A DNA stretch of 21,041 nucleotides from Deltaproteobacteria bacterium RIFCSPHIGHO2_02_FULL_40_11 (GTDB taxonomy: Bacteria; Bdellovibrionota; JACOXK01; 2-02-FULL-40-11), in assembly GCA_001798105.1 (NCBI GenBank), contig MGRI01000074.1, positions 5,219 to 26,259 of the forward strand, given 5' to 3'. Shown here piece after piece: positions 12,861-19,444 of this stretch (position 1 is the stretch's first letter; each line of letters opens with the position of its first letter). Position numbers and translations under genes: made by a program. The notes under the pieces were generated by a model. It worked only from the letters and a program-made list of their open reading frames with translations, was not told the DNA's origin and ran no database searches.

Positions 12861-14729
12861 ATGTCTTCTAAATTTGAAATTTTAGTGTATGGCGCCAAAG
12901 AAAGTGGAAAAACCACTTTGGCCAGAAATCTTGCGTTTTTGTTTGAAAACAATGAAACGGTAGAGGTTCATGAAAATGCGTCTCACTTATTAAATGCAGC
13001 CGCCATTTTGGTTCCCACCCTTTTAGAGGAAGCTGCACTCAATCAAACACAAGACCTTCTTAAAAATCTCTATGAAAAAGTTCCGAAAGAAATCGTGTAC
13101 GTTATTTTAAACCAATACAACCCAAAAGAAAAAGTAAACCCGCATGAAATTAAAGAAAAATTGAAATGTAATATTTTAGGCGCGCTCCCCTACGATCCAG
13201 CCATTCTGGAAAGCGAAAAAGAAGGGGTTGCTTTTGTTCAAAAATATCCAAAATCCATCGCTGCAAAATATTTAAACCAATTGGTGCAAGTGATTGAAAC
13301 CAAAAAAATTCTGGAACGAGGGTATCATGTTCAAACGGCTGGCACAGCATTGACGCAAAGCTTAAAGGCAACGGGAACAGAAGGAAGCCGTGTTTCTGAA
13401 TTTCCGTCTCAAATTCCCGCGCACGATCCTAAAATAAAACTCAAACGAAATATTTTAGATCAACTCATTTCAGAACTAAATTTAAAAAAACTGGATACCG
13501 AAACCGGAAACGATCCAAAGAAAATGGCGCTGCTTCGTCAAAAAACACAACAAGCGATTTTAAGTATTATGGAACGTGACAATATTCATGTGGGAGATCG
13601 CACAGAAACCCGTGGGTTTATTAAAGACATTTTGGATGAAGCCCTCGGGCTCGGCGCTTTGGAGCGCTTGCTTGCCGATCCCGACGTCACTGAAATTATG
13701 GTGAACCGAAAAGATCAAATCTATATTGAAAAAAATGGGAAAGTCCAATTGGCCCCGCTTGCATTTACCAGCAATAAACAACTTTTAGGCGTCATCGAAA
13801 GAATTGTGGCCCCGCTGGGAAGACGGATTGATGAAAAAACACCTTACGTAGACGCCAGGCTCCCCGACGGCTCTCGGGTGCATGCCATTATTCCACCTCT
13901 GGCATTGGATGGCCCCATGATTACCATTCGAAAATTTTCCAAACGCCCTTTTATCATTCAAGATCTCATGAAGTTTGGCTCTTTAAACGATGAGATGACC
14001 GATTTTTTAAGGGCTGCCATTGAATCCAGACGAAATATTGTGGTAAGCGGGGGAACGGGCACAGGGAAAACAACGCTTTTAAATGTGCTGTCTTCTTTTA
14101 TTCCTAAAAATGAACGCATTATTACGGTTGAAGATTCCGCAGAACTGCGCCTCACCCAACCGCATGTGTGCCGCCTTGAAAGTCGCCCCCCCAATATTGA
14201 AGGAAAGGGAGCCATTACCATTCGAGATTTGGTTCGAAACACCCTGCGTATGCGTCCTGATCGAATTGTGGTTGGAGAATGTAGAGATGGTGCTGCGCTA
14301 GATATGCTCCAGGCCATGAACACAGGCCACGATGGATCGATGACCACCATTCACGCCAACACCCCCAGAGATTGCTTATCCAGGCTTGAAACCTTGGTCA
14401 TGATGGCAGGCATGGATTTACCTTCTCGTGCCATTCGAGAACAAATTGGTTCTGCTGTAAATTTAATTGTTCAAATTTCAAGATTTTCAGATGGGACGCG
14501 TAAAATTACACATATTAGTGAAGTTACCGGCATGAATGAAAACGTCATCACGCTTCAAGATATTTTTATTTTTAAACAAGAAGGCATTGATGCCAAACAC
14601 ACTGTGCTTGGAAAACATTCGTTTACAGGCAACGTTCCGCAATTCATTCAGGAGCTACACGATCGAGGCCTTCGAACGCCAAAGGGGTTCATTTCGAGTG
14701 GGATTTTAAAGAGGAGAAAGTCAGATTAA
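12861..14729 (+). CDS. tadA: TadA/CpaF pilus ATPase fused to a reduced TadZ/CpaE-like domain
   Basis: 622 residues. From about residue 195 onward it is a standard TadA/CpaF traffic ATPase: Walker A GGTGTGKTT (397-405), Asp-box/Walker B RIVVGECRDGAALDML (468-483) and His-box GHDGSMTTIHAN (489-500). The first 145 residues resemble a shortened TadZ/CpaE (MinD/ParA-type) domain: GAKESGKTTLARNLAFLF at about 11-28 keeps both lysines of a deviant Walker A, and ILNQYNPKEKVNPHEIKEKL with LGALPYDPAILE matches the MinD-type C-terminal half. Roughly 90 central residues, including Walker B, are missing compared with typical ParA/MinD proteins. TadZ normally places the pilus at its cellular site, and no separate tadZ is present, so the fusion may replace it. 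The gap to cpaC is one base. Confidence 0.9.
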   Translation: MSSKFEILVYGAKESGKTTLARNLAFLFENNETVEVHENASHLLNAAAILVPTLLEEAALNQTQDLLKNLYEKVPKEIVYVILNQYNPKEKVNPHEIKEKLKCNILGALPYDPAILESEKEGVAFVQKYPKSIAAKYLNQLVQVIETKKILERGYHVQTAGTALTQSLKATGTEGSRVSEFPSQIPAHDPKIKLKRNILDQLISELNLKKLDTETGNDPKKMALLRQKTQQAILSIMERDNIHVGDRTETRGFIKDILDEALGLGALERLLADPDVTEIMVNRKDQIYIEKNGKVQLAPLAFTSNKQLLGVIERIVAPLGRRIDEKTPYVDARLPDGSRVHAIIPPLALDGPMITIRKFSKRPFIIQDLMKFGSLNDEMTDFLRAAIESRRNIVVSGGTGTGKTTLLNVLSSFIPKNERIITVEDSAELRLTQPHVCRLESRPPNIEGKGAITIRDLVRNTLRMRPDRIVVGECRDGAALDMLQAMNTGHDGSMTTIHANTPRDCLSRLETLVMMAGMDLPSRAIREQIGSAVNLIVQISRFSDGTRKITHISEVTGMNENVITLQDIFIFKQEGIDAKHTVLGKHSFTGNVPQFIQELHDRGLRTPKGFISSGILKRRKSD

Positions 14730-14730
14730 C

Positions 14731-15588
14731 ATGGAATTTACACTCTTCATTTCATATGCACTGGTTGGGCTTTTGGCCTTCATCATCGCTTTATATTCTT
14801 ATGGGTGGATTGAAAACCATACGGTAGGTACCGCCAAATGGGTTTCTAAAAAAATGGATATGATGTTTATGCCTATTTCTGCCAAAGCAACTTTTCAAAT
14901 TTTAATGATTGCCCCTTTTATTTTAGGGCTTTTGGTCTTTGTTCTTTTTTGGCCCCGTTTTTTTACAGGACTGCTCTTTGCCTCTGTAACCGTACTTGTC
15001 GGCTTTAAGCTTCCGATGCCTTTGATGGGCTATCTTTCGAAAAAAAGACAACTCACCATTAATACCCAACTCATCGATGGCTTAACACTGATGTCCAGCG
15101 CCCTACGCTCGGGTCAAAGTTTGGTCCAAGCCGTTCAGCACACCGCCGAAGAAATGCCAGACCCACTTTCTCAAGAAATGAATTTAATTTTATCGGAACA
15201 CCGCCTGGGCCTTACCATTGAAGAAGCATTTTTAAACTTTGCCCGACGTGTGGAATCCGAAGACATTGAAATGTTTGTCACAGCCGTTGTCGTTTTAAGA
15301 GAAACCGGCGGAAACTTGGCAGAAACCTTTGATACCATCGTTCATACCATTCGAGAACGGCTCAAACTTGAAAACAAAGTCTCTGCCATGACCATGCAGG
15401 GGGTATTTCAAGGCACAATCTTAACGCTGACCCCGTTTGGGCTTGCTTTTTTTATGACCATGGTTGATCCCAAACACATGGAACCTCTTTTTACAACATG
15501 GCCTGGCTATATACTTGTTTTTATTGGGCTTTTTATGCTCTCAATTGGCGCACTCATGATTAAGAAAATTGTGACGATAAGGATATAA
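14731..15588 (+). CDS. tadB: TadB, inner-membrane platform protein of the Tad/Flp pilus
   Basis: 285 residues with a T2SSF domain. N-terminal membrane segments lie at about 4-24 and in the 55-95 region, and two more at about 230-278. The diagnostic cytoplasmic block is INTQLIDGLTLMSSALRSGQ, then SLVQAVQHTAEEMPDPLSQE, followed by VVLRETGGNLAETFDTIVHT. Together with TadC it should form the platform that TadA drives. The gene starts one base after tadA and precedes the YD-repeat gene by 28 bases. Confidence 0.92.
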   Translation: MEFTLFISYALVGLLAFIIALYSYGWIENHTVGTAKWVSKKMDMMFMPISAKATFQILMIAPFILGLLVFVLFWPRFFTGLLFASVTVLVGFKLPMPLMGYLSKKRQLTINTQLIDGLTLMSSALRSGQSLVQAVQHTAEEMPDPLSQEMNLILSEHRLGLTIEEAFLNFARRVESEDIEMFVTAVVVLRETGGNLAETFDTIVHTIRERLKLENKVSAMTMQGVFQGTILTLTPFGLAFFMTMVDPKHMEPLFTTWPGYILVFIGLFMLSIGALMIKKIVTIRI

Positions 15589-15616
15589 AGGAATTAACTC
15601 AAGGGGGGACCTAAAT

Positions 15617-17275
15617 ATGAAAACTTTAAACTACGTAATCTTAGGCGGGATATTGCTCCTATCGCACATTGCCTTTGGCCAAGGCCAAATCAATGTGCAA
15701 AACGGCAATATTAACCACTACTACCAAGATTTTTTGGTACCTGGACATGGATTTGCACTCAAAGTTGAGCGTTCTTTTAACTCCAAGTCTGGATACCTTG
15801 GGATGTTTGGACATAAATGGGGAAGTAATTTCGATATTGACTTTGAAGTGACACCCGAAGGCACGGTAGAAATTACAGAATTTGGGGGCGGGTTTAAAAC
15901 AACCTTTACCCCTCAAAAATATACCAAAGCCAATATTGAAAAATTTGTAAATGATCTTTGGGAAAAAATTCCAGGCACCTCAAAAACGCCTGAGCTTAAA
16001 AAATCTCTTTTAACAGATGCTAAGCTTCGCCATAAAGTCGCAACCGAAAGAAAATTTGTTCAAGAGATTGCCGTTGGCACCCCTCTTTTTGCAAATGACA
16101 GAGGACCCGAGGAATTGAAAAAAGCCAAAACAAAAGCTGGCGAAATTCTTTGGACCCGAAGTTTTGCAGATGGCAGACAAGAAATTTTTAACGCCAAAGG
16201 CCTTTTGGTAAAAATGCAAGATCCCAACAAAAACTTTGTGCGCTTAGAGTACAATGCAAAAAATCAATTGGTGAAAGTCGTAGATACCACAGGACGCAGA
16301 ATTGCATTGGAATACAACACACAAGGACTTGTCTCTGAGATTACTTCACCCTTAGGACAAAAGTGCTTGTATAAATATACCAAAGCCAAAGACCTGGAAT
16401 ACGCCAAAAACGCAAAGGGATATGAGTTTCACCATAAGTACAATAATAAGCACCATATGACAGAAGTGCTCTACCCTACAGGCCAAAAAGAAGCCATGAA
16501 CTATGACGCAGAAGATCGCATTATTTCTCACCAAGGGCCTGAAGATATTTTAACAACCTATCGATACGACACCAAAGGCAAGCCTGAGCAATTCTTCGAT
16601 GTTGTGGTTTCAAAAGAAATTGGGAAAAAACCCAATATGGTCACCACCGTTGATAAATACAGTTACGAATTTGGCACCCGAAACAATGGCTCTCAATTTA
16701 CGAAAAAAATCGTAACGGTTTTAGATGGGGTAAAAACAGACACAGAGTATTCTGAATGTTGTGGCAAACCTTTATCCATTAATCGCGAAGGGAAAATCAC
16801 ACGCTTTGAATACTTAGATAATGGGTTACTGAAGAAAAAAGTGTCACCCAGTGGAGAAATGGTGGTCCTAACCTATGAAAATAAATTCAACAAGGTTTCG
16901 AAAGTAACGCGCACGATGCCGCAACAAAAGAAACCAGATGTCACAGACTATAAATACGATGCCAAAGGAAACCTTGCGTTTGCAAAAAATGATGTTCGGA
17001 AGATTTCTGTGCAACTCTTCTACGACACCAAAGGACGCATTCGTAAACTTGTGGACCAAAGTGGCAAAAAGATTGCCTTTGAATATAACGAGCTTGGCAA
17101 ACCCACCAAGATTACCCAAGAAGGCATCGGGTCCATTATGGTGAGCTACAATGCCGCAGGGGTCATTACGAACGTAAAGAGCACCGCTGGACGTAAAATT
17201 GCCGTAGAAGTCACCTCAGCTTTCCAGAGTTTACTGGATGTGATTCGACCTGCGGGGGTCAGTTTAAACATCTAG
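15617..17275 (+). CDS. Secreted YD-repeat (Rhs-like) protein at the end of the tad operon
   Basis: 552 residues with a Sec signal peptide ending near residue 21 (ILLLSHIAFG, then QGQINVQNG). Residues 24-95 resemble a DUF6531-type Rhs start (LVPGHGFALKVERSFNSKSG, YLGMFGHKWGSNFD). After a lysine-rich helical insert (about 100-175), residues 190-545 are degenerate YD repeats such as VRLEYNAKNQLVKVVD, IALEYNTQGLVSEIT and IAFEYNELGKPTKIT. It lacks the C-terminal hyperconserved DPxG motif and toxin tip of canonical Rhs effectors, and it ends within repeats. A strong site (AAGGGGGG) precedes the ATG. The 28-base gap from tadB puts it in the pilus operon, so it may be a surface adhesin, tip protein or secreted substrate; that role is inferred. 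Confidence 0.85.
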   Translation: MKTLNYVILGGILLLSHIAFGQGQINVQNGNINHYYQDFLVPGHGFALKVERSFNSKSGYLGMFGHKWGSNFDIDFEVTPEGTVEITEFGGGFKTTFTPQKYTKANIEKFVNDLWEKIPGTSKTPELKKSLLTDAKLRHKVATERKFVQEIAVGTPLFANDRGPEELKKAKTKAGEILWTRSFADGRQEIFNAKGLLVKMQDPNKNFVRLEYNAKNQLVKVVDTTGRRIALEYNTQGLVSEITSPLGQKCLYKYTKAKDLEYAKNAKGYEFHHKYNNKHHMTEVLYPTGQKEAMNYDAEDRIISHQGPEDILTTYRYDTKGKPEQFFDVVVSKEIGKKPNMVTTVDKYSYEFGTRNNGSQFTKKIVTVLDGVKTDTEYSECCGKPLSINREGKITRFEYLDNGLLKKKVSPSGEMVVLTYENKFNKVSKVTRTMPQQKKPDVTDYKYDAKGNLAFAKNDVRKISVQLFYDTKGRIRKLVDQSGKKIAFEYNELGKPTKITQEGIGSIMVSYNAAGVITNVKSTAGRKIAVEVTSAFQSLLDVIRPAGVSLNI

Positions 17276-17394
17276 CGGGTGACCAAAAGTTGAACAAAAA
17301 ATGGACGAAATTAAAGGATTAGAAACACATGAGAAACTTAGGTAAGTATCTGAAATTAATTGGAAAATGCCAATATCCCCCTACCCAGAGGGAC

Positions 17395-17411
17395 TTGGCA
17401 CCCAGGTTGCA
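17395..17411 (+). promoter_or_regulatory. Sigma-54 (-24/-12) promoter
   Basis: TTGGCAC, five bases, then TTGCA matches the RpoN consensus. The invariant GG (17397-17398) and GC (17409-17410) are separated by exactly ten bases. Transcription would start near 17422 and produce a leader of about 40 bases ending in AAGGAGG (17449-17455). An enhancer-binding activator is required; no such gene lies in the window. The 188 bases between the YD-repeat gene and the next start hold only this promoter and no convincing terminator. Confidence 0.75.
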
Positions 17412-17463
17412 ATACTTATAAAGTACGAATGTGTTTCGTGTAAATTGTAAGGAGGAATGTACC

Positions 17464-17691
17464 ATGAAAAAGTTAGGATTATTGCTCGCCCTGTTTGCGG
17501 TGGTTGGATTTGCGACGCCGTCATTTTCGGAAGAAGTAAAGAAAGACAAAGCTTCTGTTGAAGAAATGACCGGCCGTGACAATGCCAGCTGCTCTGTTGT
17601 GTTTAATGGCGAAAATGACGCCAAACAAACAGTTAACGGTGAACTGACAGATTCCGATAAAACGGATACTGGCAAAGCTGTTCACGAATAA
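17464..17691 (+). CDS. Small secreted acidic protein under sigma-54 control
   Basis: 75 residues. MKKLGLLLALFAVVGFATPS followed by FSEE is a textbook Sec signal peptide, cleaved near residue 22. The mature part (about 53 residues) is hydrophilic and rich in Asp, Glu, Lys and Thr, with a single Cys in NASCSVVFNGEND and no lipobox. The ATG at 17464 has AAGGAGG eight bases upstream; an earlier in-frame start at 17431 has none and would spoil the signal peptide. The gene is monocistronic: it has its own -24/-12 promoter and a long hairpin after its stop. I recognise no family. Its position after the tad operon suggests, but does not show, a role at the cell surface. Confidence 0.8.
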   Translation: MKKLGLLLALFAVVGFATPSFSEEVKKDKASVEEMTGRDNASCSVVFNGENDAKQTVNGELTDSDKTDTGKAVHE

Positions 17692-17713
17692 GCTGAAAAG
17701 AAGATTTTATCAT

Positions 17714-17765
17714 AAGATAGAATCCGTGTGCCCCTTACCAAAAGAAGGTATACGGATTTTATCTT
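17714..17765 (+). terminator. Long hairpin after the small secreted-protein gene
   Basis: AAGATA-G-AATCCGT (17714-17727) pairs with ACGGATT-T-TATCTT (17752-17765), giving 14 pairs in RNA including one G-U. An inner stem TACC/GGTA lies nearer the loop. It starts 22 bases after the stop codon and ends before the convergent minus-strand gene at 17774. There is no U-run after the stem, so it may terminate poorly or mainly protect the 3' end of the transcript. Confidence 0.55.
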
Positions 17766-17773
17766 TGATACGA

Positions 17774-18076
17774 TTATCTTTCCGATAAAAGTTCTTTGAG
17801 TTTTTCTTCTTCAGAAGCCTTGAACATTTCTTTAGGTCGCGGGGATTTTATCTTTGATGGATCCCGGGTCTCGCTACGCTCGCCCGGGATGACAAACGTA
17901 TGCGTTAAATTTTCTTTAAACTCTCGAAACAACGATTTTATTTTTTTCTTTCCAATGCGCTGGTTTATTGTAAATGCCTTCCAAAGGGGTTCTCCCTTTA
18001 CAGGAAGATGGGCAATCCCATACACAGCGAGTAGGATAACCCCCAATTTAAACCCTTTTCGAAGCAGCCAAAACAT
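17774..18076 (-). CDS. Small membrane-anchored protein interrupted in frame by a palindromic repeat
   Basis: 100 residues from the ATG at 18076: MFWLLRKGFKLGVILLAVYG, a single N-terminal membrane helix, then a basic region (NQRIGKKKIKSLFREFKENL) and an acidic-basic end (ASEEEKLKELLSER). Residues 62-72 (VIPGERSETRD) are encoded by a palindromic repeat, so they are probably a late insertion rather than part of the ancestral protein. The chosen start coincides with the transcription start predicted from a TATACT box seven bases upstream. Longer in-frame starts run into the xseA coding region and are rejected. No family is recognised; the membrane-anchor design and the divergent pairing with xseA are the main clues. 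Confidence 0.6.
   Translation of the reverse strand: MFWLLRKGFKLGVILLAVYGIAHLPVKGEPLWKAFTINQRIGKKKIKSLFREFKENLTHTFVIPGERSETRDPSKIKSPRPKEMFKASEEEKLKELLSER
17858..17893. repeat. Palindromic repeat with ATCCCGGG arms
   Basis: ATCCCGGG (17861-17868) and CCCGGGAT (17883-17890) are perfect 8-bp arms around a 14-base centre, TCTCGCTACGCTCG, which has partial symmetry of its own. The flanking TGG and GAC complete a form (GTCATCCCGGG through GACCCGGGATCCA on the other strand) that I recognise as a widespread dispersed bacterial palindrome, often translated as PGERSETRDP or similar. It is far more GC-rich than its surroundings and lies within the coding frame of the small minus-strand gene. Confidence 0.8.
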
Positions 18077-18082
18077 ACTGTT

Positions 18083-18112
18083 AGTATACGGGAAAGCCCA
18101 CGCTGTTGACAA
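18083..18112 (-). promoter_or_regulatory. Leaderless-type promoter of the small membrane-protein gene
   Basis: On the minus strand TTGTCA (18112-18107), an 18-base spacer and TATACT (18088-18083) lead straight to the ATG at 18076, so transcription should begin at or within a base or so of the start codon. No Shine-Dalgarno is present. The -35 box overlaps that of the opposite xseA promoter. Confidence 0.5.
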
Positions 18113-18135
18113 TGGCTTTGCGCCTATGGGATAAA
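18106..18135 (+). promoter_or_regulatory. Promoter of xseA, sharing its -35 with the divergent gene
   Basis: TTGACA (18106-18111), an 18-base spacer and GATAAA (18130-18135) precede the xseA ATG at 18143 by seven bases, again predicting a leaderless or nearly leaderless mRNA. The -10 is moderate (4 of 6). Confidence 0.45.
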
Positions 18136-18142
18136 CGGCTAG

Positions 18143-19444
18143 ATGCCTGAAATAACTCAAAATTTTGAATTGCCTCCATCTCAAGCCAAACCCGGTAGAA
18201 ATGTTTTTTCTGTTACGTCCCTCACCAAAGACATTAAAAATCTCCTCGAAACAGGGTTTGATTCGGTTTGGGTCAAAGGCGAGATTTCTTCTTTTAAAAA
18301 GCCTGGCTCTGGGCACTTTTATTTTACGCTCAAAGACGAAAAATCGAACCTCAATTGTGTGATGTTTCGCTTTAAAAACCAATATTTAAAATTCGATGTC
18401 GAAGAGGGGTTGGAAGTTATTTGTGGCGGCCGCATTACGGTTTATGAGCCCAGGGGCAGCTATCAGCTTTTAATTGATCAAATGGAGCCTGTTGGGCTCG
18501 GCGCCTTACAGCTTCAATTTGAAAAGCTGAAAGAAAAGCTCTCGAAAGAAGGCTTGTTTGATGCAAAGCATAAAAAACCCATTCCCTATTTACCTCAAAA
18601 AATAGCCATTATTACGTCTCCCACAGGAGCCGCCATTCGAGACATGCTGAATGTTTTAAATAGAAGATTTTCCAATGTAGAAATTCTTTTAATCCCAGCT
18701 TCGGTGCAAGGGGACAAAGCCCCACAAGAAATTGCAAGCGCCATTCAAATTGCAAATCAAATGAATGAACACGACGTTATTTTATTGGGAAGAGGGGGCG
18801 GTTCGCTGGAAGACCTGTGGTCTTTTAATGAAGAAATTGTGGCCCGCGCTATTTTTGAATCGAAAATTCCGATTATTTCTTGCGTTGGACACGAAGTTGA
18901 TTTTACGATTTCAGATTTTGTGGCCGATTTAAGAGCGCCCACCCCTTCTGCAGCAGCAGAATTGGTTGTGAAAAACAAAGTCGATCTTCAAAAGCAAGTT
19001 TTAAATCAGATGACGCATCTCAGACAGGCTTATCTTTCGCGGATTCAAAAGCTAAAACATCGTTTGTCTGAATTTTCTGGACGAATCATCGACCCCAGAC
19101 GAAACCTCCAGGATTGGCGTCTGCGCATGGCGGATCTTCAAGAACGCTTAAGTTACACCCTTTTACAAAATATAAAAGACGCGAAAAACAGATTTGAACG
19201 TATTACTTCGAACTTACCTTCAGAAATAAACTATGCTTTAGAACAAAAAAGACAAAATCTTAAAAATTTAAGGTCTATTCTTTCGCAACTCAATCCCTTA
19301 ACCATTTTGGAGCGCGGATATAGCATTACACATCTCAAAAATAAAATTATTCGCACCACCCAAGAAGTTCAAAAAAATGACGAAATTTCTGTTCAACTTT
19401 TTAAGGGAACATTGATTTGTACAGTGAAAGACGTTAAAGCTTAG
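18143..19444 (+). CDS. xseA: Exodeoxyribonuclease VII large subunit
   Basis: 433 residues, close to the usual length (about 400-460). XseA with XseB degrades single-stranded DNA to oligonucleotides in repair and recombination. An N-terminal OB-fold (about 22-115) includes VWVKGEISSFKKPGSGHFYF. The catalytic region has IAIITSPTGAAIRDMLNVLN (about 154-173), LGRGGGSLEDLWSFNEEIVA (about 215-234) and CVGHEVDFTISDFVADLRAP (about 247-266). A long coiled coil follows, and the conserved ILERGYSITH lies near the C-terminus. About 20 extra residues precede the OB-fold, but no later ATG suits better. No xseB is found in the window. Its stop codon overlaps the stop of the convergent lon gene. Confidence 0.95.
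   Translation: MPEITQNFELPPSQAKPGRNVFSVTSLTKDIKNLLETGFDSVWVKGEISSFKKPGSGHFYFTLKDEKSNLNCVMFRFKNQYLKFDVEEGLEVICGGRITVYEPRGSYQLLIDQMEPVGLGALQLQFEKLKEKLSKEGLFDAKHKKPIPYLPQKIAIITSPTGAAIRDMLNVLNRRFSNVEILLIPASVQGDKAPQEIASAIQIANQMNEHDVILLGRGGGSLEDLWSFNEEIVARAIFESKIPIISCVGHEVDFTISDFVADLRAPTPSAAAELVVKNKVDLQKQVLNQMTHLRQAYLSRIQKLKHRLSEFSGRIIDPRRNLQDWRLRMADLQERLSYTLLQNIKDAKNRFERITSNLPSEINYALEQKRQNLKNLRSILSQLNPLTILERGYSITHLKNKIIRTTQEVQKNDEISVQLFKGTLICTVKDVKA

Noticed and set aside
13958..14350. 130-codon minus-strand frame inside tadA
   Set aside because: It lies wholly opposite the strongly conserved Walker A to His-box region, is Arg/Ser-rich and has no start signals; it is a shadow of the real gene.
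17317..17361. A 14-codon ATG-to-TAA reading frame after the YD-repeat gene
   Set aside because: It has no ribosome site, no promoter and no distinctive composition; very short frames like this arise by chance.
17371..17392. Terminator between the YD-repeat gene and the sigma-54 promoter
   Set aside because: Only 4-5 bp stems without a T-run can be drawn; none is convincing.
18077..18382. N-terminal extension of the small minus-strand gene to an ATG at 18382
   Set aside because: The added 102 residues run opposite the xseA OB-fold and are a shadow; the start at 18076 fits the promoter and the membrane helix.
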